From: Bacteroidota bacterium
GTDB taxonomy: Bacteria > Bacteroidota > Bacteroidia > B-17B0 > Aurantibacillaceae
Length of the DNA stretch: 10,247 bases
Reading direction: 5' to 3'
Assembly (NCBI GenBank): GCA_025360565.1
Contig: JANYBY010000346.1
Coordinates: 1 to 10,247 of the forward strand
Every line of letters begins with the position of its first letter. Positions within the stretch are counted from its first letter, which is position 1. Made by a program: the position numbers and the translations under genes. Below are positions 1 to 5,445 of this stretch, in pieces. The notes under the pieces are model-generated. The model had not been told where the DNA came from. It was given only the letters and a program-made list of their open reading frames with translations, and did not search any database.

Positions 1-540
1 GGTACATGGTTCGTTAATAATTATACAACACAATATCAATACGTAAATAACAAACTGGTTTTTAAAAATCAAATGCAACCATCTAATCAACAAACCACTG
101 AGTACATTTACGATTATATGAATAAACTTGCATTTGAAATAAATTCATATAATTTTAATTCCTCTATTGACACAATCAAATATTATCATTTTGGCGCTAA
201 AACGATTGGTATTAGAGGGTCAAATACAAATTACAACATACATTATTATTCAAATAATTTAGATTCTGTGTGTATTTTTTCATCAGGAACCTTAACAAAC
301 AAAAGCATTTATAATTACAACTCAACAATTGATCTTTCCAATGTTTATCTAAACAGTTTTTTACCAATCGCATCAAATAATTATGAAGTATTGAATATTT
401 CGACGTTTTCTTTTGCCGCTTTCACAGGTTCATATAGCTATAACTATATTCATGATACTCAAAATTATCCAACAAAAATTACTTTTGCTATAGATCAACA
501 ACCTCAAAACATCAGATCAACCACTTATGTTTATGAGTAA
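1..540 (+). CDS. C-terminal part of unrecognised protein, 5' truncated by window edge
   Basis: The frame is open from base 1 to a TAA at 538-540, so this is about 179 residues of a longer protein whose start lies outside the window. The ATG at 73 is probably internal, because the 24 codons before it are open and similar in composition (rich in Asn, Tyr and Thr). The visible part has many short alternating hydrophobic and Tyr/Asn stretches, suggesting a beta-rich surface or secreted protein, and it ends in TTYVYE. Such an ending is common in secreted Bacteroidota proteins of the DUF4595/YD-repeat-like type, but I cannot assign a family. Low-GC codons (AAT, TAT, TTA) dominate, more strongly than in the housekeeping genes further right. 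It converges on the lipoprotein gene with 37 bases between stops. Function unknown. Confidence 0.7.
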   Translation, partial: GTWFVNNYTTQYQYVNNKLVFKNQMQPSNQQTTEYIYDYMNKLAFEINSYNFNSSIDTIKYYHFGAKTIGIRGSNTNYNIHYYSNNLDSVCIFSSGTLTNKSIYNYNSTIDLSNVYLNSFLPIASNNYEVLNISTFSFAAFTGSYSYNYIHDTQNYPTKITFAIDQQPQNIRSTTYVYE

Positions 541-577
541 AAAAATGTTTGGAGCATTAAAAAAATTTGCTGTTGTT

Positions 578-1363
578 TCATTCCACCGAATTATCTTTCC
601 AGAGCTGAATGGCATATTCAAGAAATGACGGGGGAGCATTTTTAAAATCGTTTGCGTTTTCAAAACAACCCCAATTGCGATAAGGTATTCGCGCTAACTC
701 ATCGGCAGAAATTTTACTGAGATCAGCCTCGCGCGGTTCTGTAAATAATGAATCCGACATATCCCTGATCTTAAAGATCATTAACCCACGTAAAGCATAT
801 TTTTGTTTTCCTTCGTGCATAATAAGTTTCATGGTTGAAGAAGAAACGTCGCTTACGCAAGCCATTCTGTATATTATTGTGCTTTCCCAAATACTGTCAT
901 TATCCACATCGCTAATTTGCGAGGTTATAAAATTACAAACAAGATCAAAGGGGCATTTCAATCTGCTGTCGTACATTTCCCAGAGAACATTAGGTTTTTC
1001 ACCTTCTTTAAAAATATATTGTTTGGCAAATAATTCGCCCGATTTTTCATCGCCCCCAATATCTTTAGGCGGAATATTGATTGTATAAGTTGAAAGCAGC
1101 AATAGGTTTTTTCCGGTTTTATCCTGCCATTGCCATGCTTGGTAAAAAGAGCCTTTGTATTTTATATCGCCGGGTAATTTATCCATCGGAATATCTGCCG
1201 GCGCGTTTGGATCTGCAACAATAGAAGGATGATCTGTAAGAAGTGAAAAAGGTTTTGTAACCGAATCTTTTTTTGTTTCGGGTTCTTTTTTTTCAACTGT
1301 TTGATTACTGCAGGAGAATAAAACAAAAATAATAATTATGACTATGGATAAATTTAACTTCAT
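578..1363 (-). CDS. predicted outer-membrane/periplasmic lipoprotein, M949_RS01915-like
   Basis: A 261-residue protein that starts with a basic, very hydrophobic segment (residues 1-17) and the lipobox LFSC, so Cys18 is the likely lipidated residue after signal peptidase II cleavage. A short charged linker (Lys/Glu/Thr, about 20-37) follows, then a globular region containing WQWQDKTGKNLLLLSTY (about 77-93) and a DVDNDSIWES segment. The latter looks like a calcium-loop or FG-GAP-like Asp-rich turn, followed by TMKLIMHEGKQKYALRG. From memory this pattern resembles the Bacteroidota family named M949_RS01915 'surface polysaccharide biosynthesis protein', a label resting on thin evidence. The biochemical role is unknown. 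It appears monocistronic and diverges from the higBA pair. I found no clear TAnnTTTG box in front of it. Confidence 0.75.
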   Translation of the reverse strand: MKLNLSIVIIIIFVLFSCSNQTVEKKEPETKKDSVTKPFSLLTDHPSIVADPNAPADIPMDKLPGDIKYKGSFYQAWQWQDKTGKNLLLLSTYTINIPPKDIGGDEKSGELFAKQYIFKEGEKPNVLWEMYDSRLKCPFDLVCNFITSQISDVDNDSIWESTIIYRMACVSDVSSSTMKLIMHEGKQKYALRGLMIFKIRDMSDSLFTEPREADLSKISADELARIPYRNWGCFENANDFKNAPPSFLEYAIQLWKDNSVE

Positions 1364-1449
1364 TGATCAAGCTTTAAAGTAAGTAATAAGAATTGAATAA
1401 ATTAAATGGGGCGATATTATACTCAAGTACAATTTTTAACAAATTAAAT

Positions 1450-1466
1450 GTAACCAAATTGGTAAC
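1450..1466. promoter_or_regulatory. palindromic candidate operator of higBA
   Basis: GTAACCAAATTGGTAAC is an odd-length palindrome with ACCAA and TTGGT arms around a central A and one mismatched pair, extended by outer GT and AC. It lies 7 bases upstream of the -7 box at 1474, where a -33 element would overlap it. HigA-type antitoxins usually repress their own promoter through such a site. The assignment to HigA is inference from position and symmetry. Confidence 0.55.
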
Positions 1467-1473
1467 AATTTTG

Positions 1474-1481
1474 TATATTTG
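1474..1481 (+). promoter_or_regulatory. -7 promoter box of higBA
   Basis: TATATTTG matches the Bacteroidota primary-sigma -7 consensus TAnnTTTG exactly. No good TTG/TTTG -33 box is found 17-23 bases upstream; the candidate operator occupies that space. Transcription should begin a few bases downstream, about 1486-1489, which leaves almost no leader before the ATG at 1491. Confidence 0.6.
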
Positions 1482-1490
1482 TACAGTGGT

Positions 1491-1808
1491 ATGAGAATAA
1501 TTGCGGTTAAAACCTTAAAAGAGTATTGTGAGGAACATTCAAAAGCAAAACAGGCACTATTAGCCTGGTATGAGGAAACGGAGTTGGCTGAATGGAATTC
1601 GCCAAATGAATTAAAGGCACATTACCGTAACGCATCGATCATATCAAACAAAAGAGTTGTATTTAATATTCATGGAAACACTTTTAGATTGATCGTTGAT
1701 ATTGAGTACCGTTTAAAGATTGTTTTTATAGTTTGGTTCGGAACCCATAAACAATATGATATTATTAATGTAAAAGAAATAAGTTATGTTAAAACCCATA
1801 AAAAATAA
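1491..1808 (+). CDS. higB: type II toxin-antitoxin system HigB family toxin
   Basis: A 105-residue protein of the RelE/HigB superfamily, which on family knowledge acts as a ribosome-dependent mRNA interferase. Visible signature blocks are LKAHYRNASII, NKRVVFNIHGNTFRLIV and the C-terminal FIVWFGTHKQYDII, typical of the HigB group often encoded before HigA in Bacteroidota. Length is normal for the family. I chose the ATG at 1491 over the in-frame TTG at 1479 because that TTG lies inside the -7 promoter box, so it cannot be on the transcript. The toxin gene precedes and overlaps the antitoxin gene by 23 bases, the usual higBA order, implying translational coupling. No frameshift or missing block is seen, so the toxin is probably intact. 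Confidence 0.93.
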   Translation: MRIIAVKTLKEYCEEHSKAKQALLAWYEETELAEWNSPNELKAHYRNASIISNKRVVFNIHGNTFRLIVDIEYRLKIVFIVWFGTHKQYDIINVKEISYVKTHKK

Positions 1809-2145
1809 TAAGTCTTACGAAATCGCTTTGGCTCGTATTTATGAGCTGATGCAAAAGGATTTAAAAATTAATTCTAAAGAATCTGATGAATTAGAAATTT
1901 TATCGATCCTTGTAAAAGAATATGAAAACGAACATTATCCAATACCTAAACCTAAACCCTTAGATGCTATTAAATTTCGTTTAGAGCAACTTGGCATGTC
2001 CGAATCCCAATTATCTTCAGTGCTTGGTTATCGTTCGCGTAAATCTGAAATATTTAACGGAAAACGGAAATTGAATTTAGCAATGATAAGAAAGCTAAAT
2101 GAAATTTTACATATTCCTGCAGAGGTCCTTATTCAATACTACTAG
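1786..2145 (+). CDS. higA: type II toxin-antitoxin system HigA family antitoxin
   Basis: A 119-residue protein with two parts. Residues 1-55 form an acidic helical segment (ALARIYELMQ, DELEILSILVKEYENEHYPI) that should bind and neutralise HigB. Residues about 60-115 form an Xre/Cro-type helix-turn-helix (AIKFRLEQLGMSESQLSSVLG, then RSRKSEIFNGKRKLNLAMIRKL) that should bind the operator in front of higB. The SEIFNGKR recognition-helix region is typical of the HigA family with N-terminal extension. The ATG at 1786 lies inside higB, the two frames overlapping by 23 bases, so the antitoxin is translated from the same message. The stop (2143-2145) is 26 bases from the stop of the convergent minus-strand gene. 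The gene appears complete. Confidence 0.93.
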   Translation: MLKPIKNNKSYEIALARIYELMQKDLKINSKESDELEILSILVKEYENEHYPIPKPKPLDAIKFRLEQLGMSESQLSSVLGYRSRKSEIFNGKRKLNLAMIRKLNEILHIPAEVLIQYY

Positions 2146-2171
2146 CCTGAGTTGAAATAAACAGAAAGTTC

Positions 2172-3353
2172 TTATTCCCCAAACATCTCGGCATCGCTTA
2201 TGCAAGTAATACATTTAGGTGCGGGACGGGGAATGTAGGCGATTTCATCAGCAATAATAGATTTTGTGCCCTTATTATATTTTAAAGTAAGTTTTACTTC
2301 GCTTTTAATAGTTACGCCATTTCTAACAGCCGGGTTCCACAAATTCATTTGTTTGGCGGCATCTGTAACTTGTTTATTAAAATCTGTGTCTTCGCCGGTA
2401 ACAAAGGCTTTTTTAATAGAACCGTCGAAATTTAACTGCAATTTTAAGAACGAGACAAGATTCTTGCCGTGCTTTTTTTGTTTTTTTGTTAAAATGATAT
2501 TATCTTTTAAAAAAGTATTCAGATCGTCAACCCCCGTGGCATAACAGGCCGGCCTGCAAGCTTTTTTATCTTTAGCGCGTTTAGGTTTTGAATACCCTAC
2601 TTTTTTTTGCGAAAAATCTGATTCTTTTATCTCGGTACTGCTTCCGCCGGTCTCGTTAGTCACAGGTTCCGGTTCAACTTTCTCTTCTACCTTTTTTTCT
2701 TCCGCTTTTTTCTCCGCTACTTTTTCTTCAACCTTCTTCTCTTCTACTTTCTTTTCCTCAACTTTTTTCTCGGCAACTTTTTCTTCTACTTTCTTTTCCT
2801 CAACCTTTTTTTCATTTTTTTTCTCAGTAACTTTTTCCTCAACTTTCTTTTCTTCCACTTTTTTCTCCTCAATCTTTTTTTCCTCCACTTTTTTCTCAAC
2901 CACAGCCACTTTTGTTACCGCGGTTTCGGTGCCTTTATAATAAACATAAAATCCTTGAGCTTTTTTAAATGAAACACTGTCGCCCCCAATTTTACACTGG
3001 CAAATACTTTTGTAAGTAGTGCCAGTTTTAAAAAATTCGGGATAGGTTTTTAAAAGATTTTCCCAGCGCTCTTTATTCGCGTCTTCACGCTCATCAAAAG
3101 CGGATTCGTTTACCTCGGTAAACACCAAAAGGATCTCTTTTATTGGAAATGACTTTACAGAATCGGCCGAAGAGGTTTTTACTAAACCGCCTGTGCCGCG
3201 CTTTGAACGCAGGAACACATAACTTTTTCCGGCCGGACGGTAAGTTTGTTCAGTTTCATCCGAATCAATATTCAACTCATCGTATATGGGAGTTTGTTGC
3301 GCCGTTAAAATAAAACTCGCTACAAAAAGAAGGGAAAACAAAACTGCTCTCAT
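2172..3353 (-). CDS. secreted protein with Lys/Glu/Val repeats and TonB-C-like domain
   Basis: A 393-residue protein. Residues 1-19 are a Sec signal peptide (cleavage likely after ILTA, before QQTP). Residues about 40-145 form a globular segment of unknown type, and about 148-228 a highly charged repeat of KVEEK/KVAEK-like pentads. The C-terminal segment (about 296-360) has the TonB-C pattern: FLKLQLNFDGSI, a DAAKQMNLWNPA segment, NGVTIKSEVKLTLKY. Real TonB keeps an uncleaved inner-membrane anchor and a Pro-rich spacer; here the signal looks cleavable and the spacer is Lys/Glu-rich, so a free periplasmic or surface protein is more likely than an energy transducer. Cysteines occur in close pairs: C118/C120, C266/C270, C381/C384. 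It lies 46 bases downstream of ftsY on the same strand and may be read through from it. Function unknown. Confidence 0.82.
   Translation of the reverse strand: MRAVLFSLLFVASFILTAQQTPIYDELNIDSDETEQTYRPAGKSYVFLRSKRGTGGLVKTSSADSVKSFPIKEILLVFTEVNESAFDEREDANKERWENLLKTYPEFFKTGTTYKSICQCKIGGDSVSFKKAQGFYVYYKGTETAVTKVAVVEKKVEEKKIEEKKVEEKKVEEKVTEKKNEKKVEEKKVEEKVAEKKVEEKKVEEKKVEEKVAEKKAEEKKVEEKVEPEPVTNETGGSSTEIKESDFSQKKVGYSKPKRAKDKKACRPACYATGVDDLNTFLKDNIILTKKQKKHGKNLVSFLKLQLNFDGSIKKAFVTGEDTDFNKQVTDAAKQMNLWNPAVRNGVTIKSEVKLTLKYNKGTKSIIADEIAYIPRPAPKCITCISDAEMFGE
2670..2912 (-). repeat. internal repeat coding for KVEEK/KVAEK-like pentads
   Basis: About 81 codons (residues 148-228) encode repeated Lys-Val-Glu-Glu-Lys units with small variations (IEEK, VTEK, VAEK, AEEK). 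At DNA level the repeats are also near-identical: an exact 21-base copy occurs at 2742-2762 and 2784-2804, a 42-base (14-codon) period. The coding strand is almost purely purine apart from the Val codons. A long charged helix or extended spacer is expected. Such tracts readily change copy number. Confidence 0.85.
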
Positions 3354-3399
3354 TATTTAATTTATTTATAATGTAATATTAAAAAATATTTTTCAAAAA

Positions 3400-4359
3400 C
3401 TACGCTTTGAATAAAGAATCTACAAATTCGGGACCGTTAAATACCTGCAGATCGCCGATCTTCTCGCCCACCCCAATATATTTAACAGGGATCTTAAATT
3501 CATCCGAAATACCAATAACCACACCACCTTTAGCGGTACCATCGAGTTTTGTAACGGTAAGAGCGGTTACATCGGTGGCGGCTGTAAATTGTTTACATTG
3601 CTCTATCGCATTTTGACCGGTACTTCCATCCAGCACCAACATTACTTCATGCGGGGCATCGGGCAATACTTTTTTCATAACGTTTTTTATTTTAGTTAAC
3701 TCGTTCATTAAATTAACTTTATTATGTAAACGCCCTGCAGTATCAATTATTACCACATCGCTATTTTTCGCTTTGGCGCTACTCAATGTATCAAATGCAA
3801 CACTTGCCGGGTCGGCATTCATACCCTGGCTCACAATTTCAACACCCGCCCTTTCGGCCCAAATAATTAACTGGTCAACCGCGGCAGCTCTAAAGGTATC
3901 GGCCGCGCCAAGTATTACGCTTTTACCCGCTGCTTTATATTGATTTGCGAGTTTGCCAATGGTGGTGGTTTTACCCACCCCGTTAACGCCCACTACCATT
4001 ATAACGTAGGGTTTGTAGGGAAGTTCTTCGGAAAAATACGCGGGTGTTTTTAGTTTATTATTTTCTTCAAGCAAAGCGGCAATTTCTTGTTTTAAAATAC
4101 CGTTCAACTCGCTTGTAGAAACGTATTTATCACGCTTAACGCGCTCTTCAATGCGTTTAATGATCTTTATGGTTGTGCTTACCCCAACATCTCCGGTGAT
4201 CAGCACCTCCTCCAAATTATCAAGTACATCGGCGTCTACAGAGCTTTTGCCTGCAATGGCCTTACTCAATTTACCAAAAAAGCTTTCTTTGCTTTTAGAC
4301 AAGCCTTTGTCGAGACTGTCTTTATTTTCTTTGGTAAATAATTTTGAGAAGAAACTCAT
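3400..4359 (-). CDS. ftsY: signal recognition particle receptor FtsY
   Basis: A 319-residue SRP receptor GTPase that docks the ribosome-nascent chain-Ffh complex at the inner membrane. An N-terminal amphipathic segment with FFSKLF and FFGKLSKAI repeats (residues 1-38) probably contacts the membrane. The N domain runs about 40-105. The G domain motifs are all present: GVNGVGKTT (124-132), DTFRAAAVDQL (154-164), DTAGR (206-210), TKLDG (270-274) and GVGEK (296-300), ending in GDLQVFNGPEFVDSLF. The long acidic A domain of E. coli FtsY is absent, as is usual in Bacteroidota. It lies downstream of rpmB-rpmG-DUF4295 but is separated from them by a terminator and a long palindrome, so it may have its own promoter or depend on read-through. 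I found no exact TAnnTTTG box in that gap. Confidence 0.97.
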   Translation of the reverse strand: MSFFSKLFTKENKDSLDKGLSKSKESFFGKLSKAIAGKSSVDADVLDNLEEVLITGDVGVSTTIKIIKRIEERVKRDKYVSTSELNGILKQEIAALLEENNKLKTPAYFSEELPYKPYVIMVVGVNGVGKTTTIGKLANQYKAAGKSVILGAADTFRAAAVDQLIIWAERAGVEIVSQGMNADPASVAFDTLSSAKAKNSDVVIIDTAGRLHNKVNLMNELTKIKNVMKKVLPDAPHEVMLVLDGSTGQNAIEQCKQFTAATDVTALTVTKLDGTAKGGVVIGISDEFKIPVKYIGVGEKIGDLQVFNGPEFVDSLFKA

Positions 4360-4390
4360 TGTTAGTGATTAGAGTTAACTGGTAAAGGGC

Positions 4391-4519
4391 TTAATGTACT
4401 TCTTAAAAGTCGATTTAACGAGGCTTTCAAAAAATTTAAACCGCAGTTTACTGTGGTAAATGAGGATTTTAATTTTTTGTACAAACGAAGTAAAATTGAC
4501 TTTTTAGAAGTACTATTAA
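4391..4519. repeat. long imperfect palindrome, MITE-like or structured RNA
   Basis: The two ends are inverted copies: 4396-4416 and 4493-4513 match as reverse complements at 19 of 21 positions, starting GTACTTCT. Further in, 4429-4440 pairs with 4467-4478 (11 of 12), and the apex is CCGCAGTTTACTGTGG (4441-4456). TTAA lies just outside both arms (4391-4394 and 4516-4519), which could be a target-site duplication or part of the stem. There is no open frame of note. It fills most of the gap between the ribosomal-protein terminator and ftsY. Mobile origin is inference. Confidence 0.7.
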
Positions 4520-4521
4520 AC

Positions 4522-4550
4522 AAAAAATTCTTTCCTTATAGGGAAAGAAT
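4522..4550 (-). terminator. rho-independent terminator after DUF4295
   Basis: A perfect 9-base-pair stem, ATTCTTTCC at 4527-4535 and GGAAAGAAT at 4542-4550, encloses a 6-base loop. On the minus strand it is followed at once by a T run (the A run at 4522-4527 on the plus strand). It lies 24 bases beyond the DUF4295 stop, so it should end the rpmB-rpmG-DUF4295 message before ftsY. The stem is AT-rich, so termination may be partial. Confidence 0.75.
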
Positions 4551-4574
4551 CTCTTTTTATAAAAAAACATTTTT

Positions 4575-4730
4575 TTATTTATTTTTTAGAAAATCGGCAA
4601 TGTGATCATTGTGCACAATTTCTTCCTTAAATGAATAAGCACCCGATTTACCGGATCTAACCATTTTAATTACTTTGGTAAAATCTTTACCTTTTCCTGA
4701 CTTTAACGTTGCAACTACTTTCTTTGCCAT
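4575..4730 (-). CDS. DUF4295 family small ribosome-associated protein
   Basis: A 51-residue basic protein: starts MAKKVVATLKSGKGKDFTKV, continues with IKMVRSGKSGAYSFKEEIV and ends HNDHIADFLKNK. I recognise it as the Bacteroidota-specific DUF4295 family, almost always encoded directly after rpmB and rpmG, as here. A novel large-subunit protein named bL38 was described in the Flavobacterium johnsoniae ribosome structure; I believe it is this family but cannot confirm that from memory. Length and start agree with the family and the TAA is at 4575-4577. The gene is easily missed because it is short. It is separated from rpmG by an 81-base gap full of short repeats, and a terminator follows. Likely cotranscribed from the rpmB promoter. 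Confidence 0.92.
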   Translation of the reverse strand: MAKKVVATLKSGKGKDFTKVIKMVRSGKSGAYSFKEEIVHNDHIADFLKNK

Positions 4731-4734
4731 TTTC

Positions 4735-4776
4735 TTTAGTGTTTAGTGTTGAGTGCCTAGTGGTTAGTGTGGAGTT
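4735..4776 (+). repeat. degenerate 7-base tandem repeat between rpmG and DUF4295
   Basis: Five consecutive heptamers beginning at 4735, 4742, 4749, 4756 and 4763 all end in AGTG (TTTAGTG twice, then TTGAGTG, CCTAGTG, GTTAGTG), and a weaker sixth, TGGAGTT, follows at 4770. The opposite strand of 4779-4810 continues the same style (AAAAGTG, ATAAGTG, GTTAGAG), so the gap can fold back: AGTGGTTAG (4759-4767) pairs exactly with CTAACCACT (4792-4800). No coding potential. Confidence 0.7.
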
Positions 4777-4811
4777 TCTTATCCCTTAACTCTAACCACT
4801 TATCACTTTTT

Positions 4812-4994
4812 TTATTTAATCTCCTTATGAACAGTCATTTTTTTCAAAACCGAATTGTATTTTTTTAATTCAATACGTTCGGTAGTGTTTTTTTTGTTCT
4901 TGGTAGTAATGTAACGGGATGTTCCCGGTTTACCACTTTCTTTGTGCTCGGTACATTCTAAAATTACCTGTATTCTATTTTTATTCCTTGCCAT
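4812..4994 (-). CDS. rpmG: 50S ribosomal protein L33 (bL33)
   Basis: A 60-residue basic protein with the bL33 pattern: RIQVILECTEHKESGKPGTS, RYITTKNKKNTTERIELKKY, then LKKMTVHKEIK. bL33 sits near the E site of the large subunit. This copy has a single cysteine and lacks the two CxxC pairs of zinc-binding L33 forms, so it is the zinc-independent type. It starts 19 bases after the rpmB stop, consistent with one transcript. The sequence before the ATG is A/T-rich with no Shine-Dalgarno. Length is normal for Bacteroidota bL33. Confidence 0.97.
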   Translation of the reverse strand: MARNKNRIQVILECTEHKESGKPGTSRYITTKNKKNTTERIELKKYNSVLKKMTVHKEIK

Positions 4995-5013
4995 TGTTTT
5001 TAATTTTAAAAAA

Positions 5014-5253
5014 TTACGATGCTAAAATGCCGCTGGCTTTAGCTTCTTTAATGCAGGCAAAAATGCCCTTTTTATTAATGTTTTTAAGCGCCGATGTTGA
5101 AACGCGAAGGGTTACCCACTCGTTAGTTTCAGGAACAAAAAAACGTTTACGTTTTAAATTTACTTTAAACTGGCGACGGGTTTTTGCATTTGAGAAGGAA
5201 ACTTTGTTCCCGCCCATCGCTTTTTTTCCTGTTAATTGACAAATACGTGACAT
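5014..5253 (-). CDS. rpmB: 50S ribosomal protein L28 (bL28)
   Basis: A 79-residue protein with bL28 signatures: MSRICQLTGKKAMGGNKVSF at the start, SNAKTRRQFKVNLKRKRFFV, then WVTLRVSTSALKNINKKGI. It is a large-subunit assembly protein. Length is normal for the phylum. It is the first gene of a rpmB-rpmG-DUF4295 transcript with a clear promoter 41 bases upstream of the ATG. The leader of about 34 bases is A/T-rich and lacks a Shine-Dalgarno, as expected for Bacteroidota, where the anti-SD of 16S rRNA is sequestered. Confidence 0.97.
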   Translation of the reverse strand: MSRICQLTGKKAMGGNKVSFSNAKTRRQFKVNLKRKRFFVPETNEWVTLRVSTSALKNINKKGIFACIKEAKASGILAS

Positions 5254-5293
5254 GTTCGTTGATTTTTAAATAATTTCCTTTTTAAAAGGGATG

Positions 5294-5324
5294 CAAATAT
5301 ACGTGCTTGTATTGAATAAAACAA
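5294..5324 (-). promoter_or_regulatory. promoter of the rpmB-rpmG-DUF4295 operon
   Basis: On the minus strand, TATATTTG (complement of 5294-5301) matches TAnnTTTG exactly. A TTG (complement of 5322-5324) lies 20 bases upstream, within the normal -33 spacing for Bacteroidota. Transcription should start near 5287, giving a leader of about 34 bases before rpmB. Confidence 0.75.
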
Positions 5325-5445
5325 GCTTGTTGAACATCTTTAAAGCCTTAATATGCAACAAACTATGCATTTTTTAGGGGAAAATCGTTAAATTCTTAAG
5401 CCGGAGACAATTTTTATTAGGAAAGCGTCTTTTTTACCGGCAAAT

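Noticed and set aside
831..1088. 85-codon plus-strand open frame inside the lipoprotein gene
   Set aside because: Antisense to a coherent lipoprotein with signal and lipobox; no independent evidence.
1399..1450. Direct repeat AAATTAAATG at 1399-1408 and 1441-1450
   Set aside because: Ten AT-rich bases are easily repeated by chance in this composition, and neither copy is symmetric.
1479..1490. In-frame TTG start for higB giving four extra residues (MYSG)
   Set aside because: The TTG is part of the -7 promoter box, so it would not be in the transcript; the ATG at 1491 gives the normal HigB N-terminus.
2690..2900. Pyrimidine-rich plus strand considered as a triplex-forming or regulatory tract
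   Set aside because: Fully explained by Lys/Glu codons (AAA, AAG, GAA, GAG) of the repeat on the coding strand.
5400..5441. Inverted arms GCCGG (5400-5404) and CCGGC (5437-5441) near the ribD stop, considered as a terminator
   Set aside because: The stem is interrupted by an internal bulge, the loop is long and no T run follows on the minus strand.
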